A DNA stretch of 64,000 nt. Origin: Acidovorax delafieldii (GTDB lineage: Bacteria; Pseudomonadota; Gammaproteobacteria; Burkholderiales; Burkholderiaceae_C). The stretch spans positions 1-64,000 of the forward strand of contig NZ_VJWE01000002.1 in the NCBI RefSeq assembly GCF_007993815.1, written 5' to 3'. Each line of letters starts with the position of its first letter. Position 1 is the first letter of the stretch. Positions 8,001-16,007 of this stretch are shown here, one piece after another. The position numbers and the translations under genes are program-made. The notes under the pieces are model-generated. The model searched no databases, had not been told where the DNA came from, and saw only the letters and a list, made by a program, of their open reading frames with translations.

Positions 8001-8393
8001 TCAGGCAGCCTTGGCGGCAAACAGGGGTTGGGGGTTCACTGCGTCGCCCTGGTAGAAGCCAGGGAAGCGTTCAAACTGGCGCTGCGCATCGGCAGCGTCC
8101 ACGCCCTCGCGCAGCACGGCGCTGGAAAAGCCCGTGCGTTGCATCTGCACCAGCTGATCGATCAACACATCGCCGGTGGCGCGGATCTCGCCCGTAAAGC
8201 CACGGCGGCGGCGCAGCAAAAAAGCCTGGCTGAATGCGCGGCCATCGGTGAAGTTGGGGAAGTGCAGATCCACACGGTCCACGCCATCGAGCGGCAGGGC
8301 CAGCGCATCGGCATCGTTGGGCAGGGCCACGGCGCGGGCGTCGCCATCGGCAGGCGGCTGGTGGTCTTGGGCGGCGATTAGTTTCAACATCAT
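8001..8393 (-). CDS. DUF934 family protein of the sulfur assimilation operon
   Basis: A 130-residue protein of the DUF934 family, which in proteobacteria lies next to the sulfite reductase gene. Typical features are VDLHFPNFTDGRAFSQAFLL and RATGDVLIDQLVQMQRTGF in the middle and an FPGFYQ motif near the end. The biochemical role is not established; an accessory role to sulfite reductase is inferred from the constant gene pairing. It starts 34 bases after the stop of the sulfite reductase gene and lies upstream of cysH on the same strand. Confidence 0.88.
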   Translation of the reverse strand: MMLKLIAAQDHQPPADGDARAVALPNDADALALPLDGVDRVDLHFPNFTDGRAFSQAFLLRRRRGFTGEIRATGDVLIDQLVQMQRTGFSSAVLREGVDAADAQRQFERFPGFYQGDAVNPQPLFAAKAA

Positions 8394-8427
8394 GTCTGTG
8401 GGGCTGTGCTGTACGGCGCTGCGGGGC

Positions 8428-10212
8428 TCAGGCGGCAGCGGTTTCTGGTTCTTTGTGGCGTGCCTGCTTGGCGGCTTCCTTGAACGGGTCGAGGCCAGTG
8501 CGGCGCACGGTGTTCTGGAAGGTCTCGCCGCTTTCGCGCAGGTCGCGGTAGGTGCCGAGCACGGCCTCGATCACATCCGGCACTTCGGCCGCTGAGAACG
8601 ATGGGCCAATCACCTTGCCGGCCACGGCAGCGCCCGACAGGTCAGAGCCGTCGGAGCCGCCCAGCGTGACCTGGTACCACTCTTTGCCGTCTTTATCGAC
8701 GCCCAGGATGCCGATATGGCCGCTGTGGTGGTGGCCGCAGCTGTTGATGCAGCCGCTGATGTGCAGGTCGATCTCGCCGATGTCGTCCAGCTCGTCCAGA
8801 TCCTGGTAGCGCTGGGTGATGGCCTCGGCAATCGGCAGCGAGCGGGCATTGGCCAGTGCGCAGAAGTCGCCGCCGGGGCAGGCGATCATGTCGGTCAGCA
8901 GCTGCACGTTGGCGCTGGCCAGGCCCAGGGCCTTGGCTTCTTGCCACAGGTCAAACAGACGGCTGGCGTGCACCCAAGGCAGCAGCACGTTCTGGTCGTG
9001 CGTCACGCGGGCTTCGCCAGCAGAGTATTTGTCCACCAGGTCGGCCAGTGCGATCAGCTGGTCGCTGGTGGCGTCGCCGGGCGACTGACCAGGGCGCTTG
9101 AAGGACAGCGTGACCGCGCGCAGCTGAGCGTTTTGGTGGGCGTGGACATTGCGCTTGAGCCAGCGGCCAAACATCACATGCTCTGCCGCCTGTGCGTCCA
9201 GCGATGCCTGCAAGGCTGCAGGGGCCACGTCAGCAATGTCGGCCAGCTTGGGTGGCACAAAGCAAGCGGCCACGCGGTCAAATTCGGCCTGCGGGATGGT
9301 GTGGGGGCCGCCGTCGATCTCCAAAATCTGGCGGTATTCGGCTTCTACATCGTCGATGTACTGCTGGCCTTCGGACTTCACCAGAATCTTGATGCGGGCC
9401 TTGTACTTGTTGTCGCGGCGGCCGTGCTCGTTGTACACGCGCACGATGGCCTCGATGTAATTCATGATCTGGTTCCACGGCAGGAACTCGCGAATCACGG
9501 TGCCGATCACCGGCGTGCGTCCCATGCCACCGCCCACAAACACCTTGAAGCCGATCTCACCTGCATCGTTCTTGACCAGGTGCAGGCCCACATCGTGCCA
9601 GCCGGTGGCCGCGCGGTCGTCCTTGGCGCCGGTGATGGCGATCTTGAACTTGCGGGGCAAGAACGCGAACTCGGGGTGCAGCGTGGACCACTGGCGGATC
9701 AGCTCCGCATAGGGGCGGGGGTCCACGATCTCGTCCACGGCGATGCCTGCCAGCGCGTCGGTGGTGGTGTTGCGGATGCAGTTGCCGCTGGTCTGGATGC
9801 CGTGAAGGTTCACGCTGGCGAGCAGGTCCATCACGTCGGCGCTCTTGGACAGCGGAATCCAGTTGAACTGCACATTGGTGCGGGTGGTGAAGTGGGCGCA
9901 GTGCGTGGGCAGGAACGTGGTGCCCAGCTTGCCCTGGCCTTCCATGGCGGCCTTGAAGACGGCGGCTTCGGGCTCGTCGTATTCGCGGGCAATCTGCGCC
10001 AGCACGCGCAGCTGGCGGCTGGCGATCTCGCCGTAGGGCACTGCCACGCGCAGCATGGGCGCGTAGCGCTGCACATACCAGCCGTTTTGCAGGCGCAAGG
10101 GGCGGAAGTCGTCCTCGCTCAGCTTGCCCGTCTGCCAGCGCGTGAGCTGGTCACGGAACTGTGCGGCACGCTGTTTCACGAACTGGGTGTCGAAAGCGGT
10201 GTATTGGTACAT
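8428..10212 (-). CDS. cysI: sulfite reductase hemoprotein (nitrite/sulfite reductase family, CysI-like)
   Basis: A 594-residue siroheme and [4Fe-4S] reductase that takes sulfite to sulfide in six electron steps. The cluster ligands are visible as C-x5-C (ACPGGDFC) and C-x3-C (GCINSCG) in the C-terminal half. The siroheme-binding arginine-rich region includes THCAHFTTRTNVQFNW in the first half. The two-fold repeated ferredoxin-like architecture has the normal length. No CysJ flavoprotein is encoded nearby, so electrons probably come from ferredoxin or another donor. It follows the TauE-like gene by seven bases and is the second gene of the cys operon. Confidence 0.93.
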   Translation of the reverse strand: MYQYTAFDTQFVKQRAAQFRDQLTRWQTGKLSEDDFRPLRLQNGWYVQRYAPMLRVAVPYGEIASRQLRVLAQIAREYDEPEAAVFKAAMEGQGKLGTTFLPTHCAHFTTRTNVQFNWIPLSKSADVMDLLASVNLHGIQTSGNCIRNTTTDALAGIAVDEIVDPRPYAELIRQWSTLHPEFAFLPRKFKIAITGAKDDRAATGWHDVGLHLVKNDAGEIGFKVFVGGGMGRTPVIGTVIREFLPWNQIMNYIEAIVRVYNEHGRRDNKYKARIKILVKSEGQQYIDDVEAEYRQILEIDGGPHTIPQAEFDRVAACFVPPKLADIADVAPAALQASLDAQAAEHVMFGRWLKRNVHAHQNAQLRAVTLSFKRPGQSPGDATSDQLIALADLVDKYSAGEARVTHDQNVLLPWVHASRLFDLWQEAKALGLASANVQLLTDMIACPGGDFCALANARSLPIAEAITQRYQDLDELDDIGEIDLHISGCINSCGHHHSGHIGILGVDKDGKEWYQVTLGGSDGSDLSGAAVAGKVIGPSFSAAEVPDVIEAVLGTYRDLRESGETFQNTVRRTGLDPFKEAAKQARHKEPETAAA

Positions 10213-10219
10213 AGGGGGC

Positions 10220-11023
10220 TCAGATCAGAATCAGTTTGAAGCCTGCCCAGGCCAGCAGAATGGACAAGGCGGAGCGAATCAGGCGCTCAGGAGTACGGGC
10301 GACGAGGCGAGAGCCCAGCCAGATGCCCGGCAGCGAGCCAGCCAGCAATTGTGCAAGCAAAGGCCAGTCCACCGAGCCCAGCGACGCATGACCCAACCCT
10401 GCCACCATGGTCAAAGGCACGGCGTAGGCAATGTCGGCACCGATGATGCGCGGCAGCGGCAGCATGGGGTACACCAGCAGCAGCACCGTGACGCCGATGG
10501 CGCCCGCGCCCACCGAGGTAAAGGTCACCAGCGTGCCGATCACGGCGCCCAGCAACACGGGCAGGCTCCAGTGGCGGGGGCGGGTGGGGTCTCCGGTGTG
10601 GCTTTTGCGGGCAGCGGCTTCGGCCACCTGGCGCTGGGCAGAAAACGCCACCACCTTGTAGAGCGTGGCCGCCGCCGTGAGCAGCAGGGCAAAGCCCAGC
10701 GTGGTGGTCATGATGGCCTGTGCCGTGCCGCTGGCGGGCCCCAGGACTTTCAGCGCCCACAGCGCCAGCAGCGCCGCCGGAATGCTGCCGGCGCACAACT
10801 GACCCACCACTTTCCAGGGCACCAGCCGTTGGCGGGCCAGGCTCACTGTGCCGCCCATTTTGGTGAAAGCCGCGAACAGCAGGTCGGTGCCGACCGCCAT
10901 GTGGGGCTTGATGCCAAAGAAGAAGATCAGGATCGGCGTCATGAGCGAGCCGCCGCCCACACCGGTCAGGCCAACGATGAGCCCGACGGCAAAGCCCGCA
11001 AAAACAAACGCCAATTCATGCAT
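10220..11023 (-). CDS. sulfite exporter TauE/SafE family membrane protein
   Basis: A 267-residue inner-membrane protein with about seven to eight helices and the two TauE/SafE repeats. The first repeat contains GLTGVGGGSLMTPILIFFFG and the second GAGAIGVTVLLLVYP. Family members move sulfite, sulfoacetate or related anions. As the first gene of the sulfate assimilation operon (seven bases before the sulfite reductase), it may import sulfate or vent excess sulfite; the direction cannot be read from sequence. An AT-rich palindrome lies about 60 bases upstream. Confidence 0.9.
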   Translation of the reverse strand: MHELAFVFAGFAVGLIVGLTGVGGGSLMTPILIFFFGIKPHMAVGTDLLFAAFTKMGGTVSLARQRLVPWKVVGQLCAGSIPAALLALWALKVLGPASGTAQAIMTTTLGFALLLTAAATLYKVVAFSAQRQVAEAAARKSHTGDPTRPRHWSLPVLLGAVIGTLVTFTSVGAGAIGVTVLLLVYPMLPLPRIIGADIAYAVPLTMVAGLGHASLGSVDWPLLAQLLAGSLPGIWLGSRLVARTPERLIRSALSILLAWAGFKLILI

Positions 11024-11082
11024 GGCGGCGAATGTAGAGGGGCTTCTTATGGATGCAAACTATTGTTTTGCTCTGCCAATAT

Positions 11083-11100
11083 GCTTATTTGTTTATAAGC
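11083..11100. promoter_or_regulatory. AT-rich palindrome in the cys operon promoter region
   Basis: GCTTAT-TTGTTT-ATAAGC is a perfect 6-bp inverted repeat with a six-base centre, 60-77 bases upstream of the first cys gene, in a stretch that is strikingly AT-rich for this genome. Its position fits a binding site for a LysR-type activator such as CysB, or part of the promoter itself. No experiment is implied. Confidence 0.5.
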
Positions 11101-11159
11101 AAGGCTTGGCGCGGGCTGGCGGGGTGGCCGCCGCCGGCCACCCACTTGCCGAGAGGGTG

Positions 11160-13121
11160 TTACGGCAGGCGCTCGGTGCCCAGCGCCTTGGCCAGCCGCG
11201 CATCCAGCGGCAGGGGCTCGCCCTGCACTCGGGCGGCCAGCAGTTCGCCGCACAACAGCGCCAGTGTCAACCCCCGTGCGCCCATGGCCGTGCTGGCCCA
11301 CAGGCCCGGCAGGTGGGCCGCGTCCACCGGGCCCACGAGAGGCAGCCGGTCGGGCGCGGTGCAGCGCACGGCGGCCCAGGTGCGCAGAGCCGGGGACTCG
11401 CCCGGGGCGGGCTGAGGCGCTGACACGGCCAGCGCCTGGGTGAACAAAGGCTCCAGCTGGGGCGCGATGCCGGGCAGCAGGCCCTGCAGCTTGGCCCAGT
11501 TGGTGGCATGGGCGGTGTGGATGTCGGCTGTGCTGGGCGGCAGGGCCTGCACATCGCGTTCGAACGTCGAGCCCATCACCCAGCATTGATCGCCATCGGC
11601 TTGATCGCCCAGCGGGAACCGGGGCACCAGGTTGCCATTGCCGTTGGCTGGGAACGGAATCGATGGTCGCAGCGGCGTTGCCGTGTCGGCATATTGGCCC
11701 CACGACACCTGCCCGCGCACCGGCTGCAGGGGCCAGCGATGGTTCAGCAGCGCCGCGCTGCCGGCGCCTGCGGCAATGACCACGGTGGGCGCCTCGGCCA
11801 GCACCTGGCCGTGGGCATCGATCACTTGCCACGTGGTGATGTCCGGACTGTGCGTCGTGGCGGGTGTCTCCATGCGCCGCAGCTGGGCCACCGCGCAATT
11901 TCCCCGCCATTGGATGCCAGGTTGGCCCAGCAAGGCCTTGGCCAGGCGCGCCGGGCGCACCCAGCCCGCCTGGTGGTGCCAGCAGGCGGTTGCGTCGGGC
12001 GGTAACTGGGCAGCAGCCAGGGCAGCGGGGGGCGCAGGCTCGCTCCAGGCGGCGCCCGGCCCTTGGGGCCAATCGGGCGACAGACCTGGGCTGCCGTCGG
12101 TGCGGTGCTCCAGCACGCCGCAATGTGCCCAGTCCACCCCCTCGTTCAGCAGCCAGCGGGCCTGCTCCAGCGTGGTGCGGATGCCGCTGCGCGACAGGCG
12201 CGACAGCACACTGTCGTCGGGCGACACATGGGGCGCAAACACGCCAGCGGGCAGGGCGGATGCGCCTGCGGCGGGCTCGGCGGCCTGGTCCAGCACGGTG
12301 ACCTGCCAGCCGCGCCGGGCCAGACTGGCGGCGGCGGCGGCGCCTGCAATGCCGCCGCCGATCACGATGCAGGGGCCGGGCAGAGACGGCTCCGGTGTCG
12401 CCCCGGGCTGGCGCGGGGTGCGCGGCTCCCAGCGTGGGTTGTAGGTGGCGTGCAGGTTGTCGCGCTTGGGCGGCACGCCGGGCACGCGGGTCACTTCAAA
12501 GCCACATTGCGCCAGGGCATCGCGCACGGCGCGTGCGATGGTCCAGGTGGCGAGCTGTGTACCGCGACGGCAAGAGCGCGCCACGGCTTTCAGCGTGTGC
12601 AGGTCCCAGCTTTCGGGGTTGCGCTGGGGGCTGAAGCCGTCGAGGTAGATGGAGTCCACCGTCAGGTTCTGCTGGCGCAGCATGGCCTGGGTGTCGCCCA
12701 CATACAGGGTGAGCAGCACCCGGCCTTCATCAAAACGCAGGCGGTGCACGCCCGGCAGCAGGCCCCACCACTGGCGTTGCAATGCCTCAGCCAGCGGCGC
12801 CAGCTCAGGGTGGACCGAGGTGGCACGCAGCAGATCGGCTGCACTCACAGGCCAGGCTTCGGTCGATACGAAATGCAGCAGCGTGGGGCGCTGCGGGTCG
12901 GCGCGCCAGGCGGCCCAGGTCACCAGGAAGTTCAGGCCAAAGCCAAACCCGGTCTCCAGAATGCGCCACTGCGGCTGCCCCGCCCAGGCCTCGGGCAGGC
13001 CACAGCCGTGCAAAAACACGCGGCGGGCCTGGGTGAGGCCGCCGTTTTCGCTGTGGTAGCGGTCGCCGAAGCGGGGGCTGTAGGGGGTGCCATCCGGCAG
13101 CCACTCGATGGGTTCAGTCAT
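11160..13121 (-). CDS. mnmC: bifunctional tRNA mnm5s2U34 methyltransferase/oxidoreductase (MnmC)
   Basis: A 653-residue two-domain enzyme acting on the wobble uridine of several tRNAs. Residues 1 to about 245 are the SAM-dependent methyltransferase (ETGFGFGLNFLVTWAAW, and the catalytic region YLDGFSPQRNPESWD). From about 250 follows the FAD-dependent oxidoreductase with CIVIGGGIAGAAAAASLARR and a late VGPVDAAHLPGLWASTAMGARG segment. The first domain makes mnm5 from nm5; the second removes the carboxymethyl group from cmnm5. The length equals that of E. coli MnmC. It is a single gene downstream of a tandem-repeat region. Confidence 0.95.
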   Translation of the reverse strand: MTEPIEWLPDGTPYSPRFGDRYHSENGGLTQARRVFLHGCGLPEAWAGQPQWRILETGFGFGLNFLVTWAAWRADPQRPTLLHFVSTEAWPVSAADLLRATSVHPELAPLAEALQRQWWGLLPGVHRLRFDEGRVLLTLYVGDTQAMLRQQNLTVDSIYLDGFSPQRNPESWDLHTLKAVARSCRRGTQLATWTIARAVRDALAQCGFEVTRVPGVPPKRDNLHATYNPRWEPRTPRQPGATPEPSLPGPCIVIGGGIAGAAAAASLARRGWQVTVLDQAAEPAAGASALPAGVFAPHVSPDDSVLSRLSRSGIRTTLEQARWLLNEGVDWAHCGVLEHRTDGSPGLSPDWPQGPGAAWSEPAPPAALAAAQLPPDATACWHHQAGWVRPARLAKALLGQPGIQWRGNCAVAQLRRMETPATTHSPDITTWQVIDAHGQVLAEAPTVVIAAGAGSAALLNHRWPLQPVRGQVSWGQYADTATPLRPSIPFPANGNGNLVPRFPLGDQADGDQCWVMGSTFERDVQALPPSTADIHTAHATNWAKLQGLLPGIAPQLEPLFTQALAVSAPQPAPGESPALRTWAAVRCTAPDRLPLVGPVDAAHLPGLWASTAMGARGLTLALLCGELLAARVQGEPLPLDARLAKALGTERLP

Positions 13122-13195
13122 GTGGACGGCAAAAGGCCGGCGTGGCGCCGGCCTGTTGGAAAGGGAAGGCGGTTTTTACCGCGAACCGCTCCAGG

Positions 13196-13472
13196 GTGCG
13201 TTGCGCTGCGTCACGCGCCGGGCGGGACATATCCCGCTGCAGCGTCTGCGCCGCTGCCAAAGAAGTGGTATTGGCGAAATCATTTCTCGCAGTGCTTCAC
13301 TACGTTACGCACTGGGCGGGACGTATCCCGCCGCGGCGTCTGCGCCGCCGCCGAAGAAATGGTTTTGGCGAAACCACTTTTTGCAGCGCTGCACTTCGCG
13401 TCGCTCCGTTACGCGCTGGGCGGGACGTAGCCCGCCGCGGCGTCTGCGCCGCCACCAAAAAAGTGGTTTTCC
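13196..13472. repeat. three tandem ~95-104 bp repeats with internal palindromes
   Basis: Three diverged copies of a unit follow one another. The shared block GGCGGGAC begins at 13221, 13315 and 13419, so the spacing is 94 and 104 bases. Each copy carries the small palindrome GGGCGGGACGTATCCCGCC or a variant, the sequence GCGTCTGCGCCGC and an end like AAGAAGTGGTTTTGGCGAAA. The repeats fill the space between mnmC and the YggX-like gene. The third copy runs into the 3' end of the latter and encodes its last residues. Confidence 0.85.
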
Positions 13473-13681
13473 ATCTGGCGTGCCAGGTACTGGCGGGCGC
13501 GCGCATCGGCCAGGTTCAGGCGGTTTTCATTGACCAGCATGGTCTGGTGCTTGAGCCAGCCGGCCCAGGCTTCCTTGCTCACGCTTTCCCAGATGCGTTT
13601 GCCCAGTTCGCCGGGGTAGGGCGGAAAGTCGAGGCCTTCGGCTTCCTTGCCGAGCTTGATGCATTGAACGGTGCGTGCCAT
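13409..13681 (-). CDS. oxidative damage protection / Fe(2+)-trafficking protein, YggX family
   Basis: A 90-residue cytoplasmic protein of the YggX family, linked to protection of iron-sulfur proteins and iron handling. Diagnostic segments are [20 protein letters not shown] with the single conserved cysteine, [20 protein letters not shown] and LINENRLN-like [18 protein letters not shown]. The C-terminal part after MENHFF ([15 protein letters not shown]) is encoded by the third copy of the tandem repeat, so the natural end has been replaced or extended by repeat DNA. Confidence 0.93.
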   Translation of the reverse strand: MARTVQCIKLGKEAEGLDFPPYPGELGKRIWESVSKEAWAGWLKHQTMLVNENRLNLADARARQYLARQMENHFFGGGADAAAGYVPPSA

Positions 13682-13730
13682 GGGATGTCCTTGGTGTGGG
13701 GCGAGCGAAAAAAAAAGCTTCGCTCAGATG

Positions 13731-13740
13731 ATTTGGATAT
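13731..13740 (+). promoter_or_regulatory. ATTTGGATAT motif upstream of sbp
   Basis: The 10-mer ATTTGGATAT lies 104 bases before the start of the sulfate-binding protein gene. The identical 10-mer occurs 122 bases before the substrate-binding protein gene at 29322. Both are in AT-rich leaders of sulfur-transport genes, so it may be part of a CysB-family activator site. This is inference from two copies. Confidence 0.35.
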
Positions 13741-13843
13741 TAAGAACTGAAATCTCAGTAGTTCCAGTTTTGAAGAGGGCCTTCCAGAATGCGTTCCATC
13801 GGTGATTTGCACCGCAACACATTCACAAAAAAGAGGCCCTTCC

Positions 13844-14866
13844 ATGAACTTTCGCCGCGACTTTATCAAGTTTCCCTTCGCCGCCGCCCTGGTGGGCAGT
13901 TTGGCCCTGACGGCATTGCCGTCGTTTGCACAGTCTGTGACGCTGCTCAATGTGTCGTACGACCCGACCCGCGAGCTGTACGTGGAGTTCAACCAGGCGT
14001 TTGCCAAGCACTGGAAGGCCAAGACCGGCCAGGACGTGACCATCAAGCAAAGCCACGGCGGCTCGGGCAAGCAGGCGCGCTCCATCATCGACGGGCTGGA
14101 CGCCGACGTGGCCACGCTGGCGCTGGCGGGCGACACCGATGCGCTGCACACCAACGGAGGCTGGATCCCGAAAGACTGGCAAAAGCGCCTGCCGCACAAC
14201 AGCTCGCCCTACACCTCCACCATCGTGCTGGTGGTGCGCCAGGGCAACCCCAAGGGCATCAAGGACTGGGACGACCTGGTGCGCCCCGATGTGAAAGTGA
14301 TCACGCCCAACCCCAAGACCTCGGGCGGCGCCCGCTGGAACTACCTGGCCGCGTGGGAATTCGCCAAGCGCAAGTACGGTGGCGACGCCAAGGCCAAGGA
14401 CTTCGTGGCCAAGCTGTACGGCAACGTGCCCGTGCTCGACACCGGCGCACGCGGCTCCACCATCACCTTTGCGCAGCGCAACCAGGGTGACGTGCTGATT
14501 GCTTGGGAGAACGAGGCCTACCTGCTCGAAAAAGAGTTCGGCACCAAGTTCGACGTGATTGCCCCTTCGATCTCCATCCTGGCCGAGCCCGCTGTGTCGG
14601 TGGTGGACAAGAACGTGGACAAGAAGGGCACGCGTGCCGTGGCCGAGGCCTATCTGCAGTACCTGTACACCGAAGAAGGCCAGGACATTGCGGGCAAACA
14701 TTTTTACCGCCCCGCAGTCTCTGACAAGGCCAAGGCCAAGTACGCCAAGCAGTTCCCCAAGCTGAACCTGTTCACGATCAACGACGCGTTCGGTGGCTGG
14801 GACAAGGCTGCCAAGGACCACTTTGCGGACAACGCGAGTTTCGATCAGATCTACACGCGCAAGTAA
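13844..14866 (+). CDS. sbp: sulfate ABC transporter periplasmic substrate-binding protein (Sbp)
   Basis: A 340-residue periplasmic sulfate/thiosulfate binding protein. The N terminus [20 protein letters not shown] shows an RRDFIK twin-arginine-like motif before the hydrophobic stretch, with cleavage likely after SFA-Q. Family blocks include [47 protein letters not shown] and [18 protein letters not shown], which carry sulfate contacts. AAGAGG lies seven bases before the chosen ATG. The permease and ATPase genes (cysTWA) do not follow, so the protein must use a transporter encoded elsewhere. A hairpin follows the gene. Confidence 0.93.
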   Translation: MNFRRDFIKFPFAAALVGSLALTALPSFAQSVTLLNVSYDPTRELYVEFNQAFAKHWKAKTGQDVTIKQSHGGSGKQARSIIDGLDADVATLALAGDTDALHTNGGWIPKDWQKRLPHNSSPYTSTIVLVVRQGNPKGIKDWDDLVRPDVKVITPNPKTSGGARWNYLAAWEFAKRKYGGDAKAKDFVAKLYGNVPVLDTGARGSTITFAQRNQGDVLIAWENEAYLLEKEFGTKFDVIAPSISILAEPAVSVVDKNVDKKGTRAVAEAYLQYLYTEEGQDIAGKHFYRPAVSDKAKAKYAKQFPKLNLFTINDAFGGWDKAAKDHFADNASFDQIYTRK

Positions 14867-14886
14867 GCAGGCCCAACCGCCCCGAA

Positions 14887-14913
14887 GGTGGCTGGGGTGA
14901 TGCTCCAGCCACC
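14887..14913 (+). other. hairpin after sbp without U-tract
   Basis: GGTGGCTGG at 14887-14895 pairs perfectly with CCAGCCACC at 14905-14913 across a nine-base loop, 21 bases after the sbp stop. No run of T follows. It may protect the sbp mRNA 3' end or act in Rho-independent termination only weakly. Confidence 0.5.
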
Positions 14914-14981
14914 ATGGAAGAACCCTGGTCCCAACGGGCCGGGCGGGGCGTTGTTTGTCCTTTTTATAAGAAAAACAAGCT

Positions 14982-15024
14982 CAAGCGCTAGTCCGTCATG
15001 CGCTGGTAGCTATCAAAACAGTAG
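14982..15024 (+). repeat. AGCGCTAGT-type dispersed repeat, copy B
   Basis: AAGCGCTAGTCCGTCATG followed by CGCTGGTAGCTATCAAAACA, the best preserved copy of the family in this window. It lies in the leader of ssuE, ending about 20 bases before the start codon, with an AT-rich region (TTTTTATAAGAAAAACAAGC) directly upstream. Confidence 0.8.
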
Positions 15025-15043
15025 TAATAAAGGAACCAACACC

Positions 15044-15634
15044 ATGTCCGCCTTGCTCATCGCTGGCAGCCCTTCAGAGCGCTCCCGCTCCGCCGCCTTG
15101 CTCGACGCCGTGGCCCAGCGCCTGTCGGTGCGCGGCGCGCTGGTGGATCGCATCCATATCCGCGACCTGTCGCCCCAGGCGCTGTTGCTGGCCGATTTTG
15201 GCCATCCCACCGTGGTGAAGGCGATTGACCAGGTGGCAGATGCCAGCGTGCTGGTGGTGGCTACGCCGGTCTACAAGGCGGCGTACAGCGGCGTGCTCAA
15301 AGTGTTTCTGGATTTGTTGCCGCAGACAGCACTCAAGGGCAAGACCGTGCTGCCCCTGGCCACGGGCGGCAGCCCGCACCACATGCTGGCGCTGGACTAC
15401 GCGCTGCGCCCCGTGCTGCAGTCGCTGGGTGCCAAGAGCATCCTGCCCGGCATCTACGCCACCGACGCCCAGGTCACGCTGACGCCCGAGGGCACCTACC
15501 ACGTGCAGGCCGACATTGCCGCCCGGCTGGATGACGCGGTGAACGTGCTGGTCACCGAAACCCTTCGCCCATCGCCCGCCCAGGCCACACGGTTCGCGCC
15601 CGTGCATTTCTCGCAAGTGCGATGTAGCGTCTGA
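15044..15634 (+). CDS. ssuE: NADPH-dependent FMN reductase SsuE
   Basis: A 196-residue flavodoxin-fold reductase that supplies FMNH2 to the SsuD monooxygenase. Family marks are the phosphate loop AGSPSERSRSAALLDAV near the N terminus, ATPVYKAAYSGVLKVFLDLLPQ and LATGGSPHHMLALDYALRPVL. AAAGGA about ten bases upstream supports the ATG at 15044. It is the first gene of an expanded ssu operon. A perfect 12-bp hairpin follows its stop codon. Confidence 0.93.
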   Translation: MSALLIAGSPSERSRSAALLDAVAQRLSVRGALVDRIHIRDLSPQALLLADFGHPTVVKAIDQVADASVLVVATPVYKAAYSGVLKVFLDLLPQTALKGKTVLPLATGGSPHHMLALDYALRPVLQSLGAKSILPGIYATDAQVTLTPEGTYHVQADIAARLDDAVNVLVTETLRPSPAQATRFAPVHFSQVRCSV

Positions 15635-15642
15635 CGGACCAC

Positions 15643-15668
15643 GCACCTGCGGCCCTGGCCGCAGGTGC
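15643..15668 (+). other. perfect 12-bp hairpin after ssuE
   Basis: GCACCTGCGGCC (15643-15654) and GGCCGCAGGTGC (15657-15668) form a perfect stem with a two-base spacer. It begins nine bases after the ssuE stop and has no following T-run. It may set different mRNA stability or partial termination between ssuE and the downstream ssu genes. Confidence 0.6.
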
Positions 15669-15772
15669 CCACGCTCCGCCCGCCTTCCTCCTTTCCATTG
15701 TTTTCCTGGTAATGCCCGCTGAGCGCAGGCAGGGCGGGCTGTTGCCTGCTTGTACAAAAAAAGGTGCTGTTC

Positions 15773-15949
15773 ATGTCCGGTGACGCAATCCCTCTGTCCG
15801 CACAGCCACAGGCTCCAGCGGTCCTCGAAGACCGTCCCCTGGGTTTGCGCGACGCCCTGCGCTGGCTGGGTGTTGCCTTGCTGGTGGTGGCCTCGCTCGT
15901 GGTCATCGGTGCCTTCTTACTCATGCCGGTGGTGCCTGTCGCGGGCTGA
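15773..15949 (+). CDS. small single-pass membrane protein between ssuE and ssuA
   Basis: A 58-codon frame with a polar N-terminal third (MSGDAIPLSAQPQAPAVLED) and one strong membrane segment in the second half (WLGVALLVVASLVVIGAFLLM). AAAAAGGTG lies upstream at a plausible ribosome-binding distance. It sits between ssuE and ssuA on the same strand. I know no family for it. It may help anchor or modulate the sulfonate transporter, but this is only positional inference. Confidence 0.45.
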   Translation: MSGDAIPLSAQPQAPAVLEDRPLGLRDALRWLGVALLVVASLVVIGAFLLMPVVPVAG

Positions 15950-16007
15950 ATCCCCACAGTTTTGGCCTCTTTTTGCCGCCCCATTTTTCTAGAAACAAAC
16001 CATCACC

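Noticed and set aside
13196-13472. CRISPR array at the tandem repeats
   Set aside because: Only three units about 95-104 bases long without short constant repeats and unique spacers; they are diverged tandem copies.
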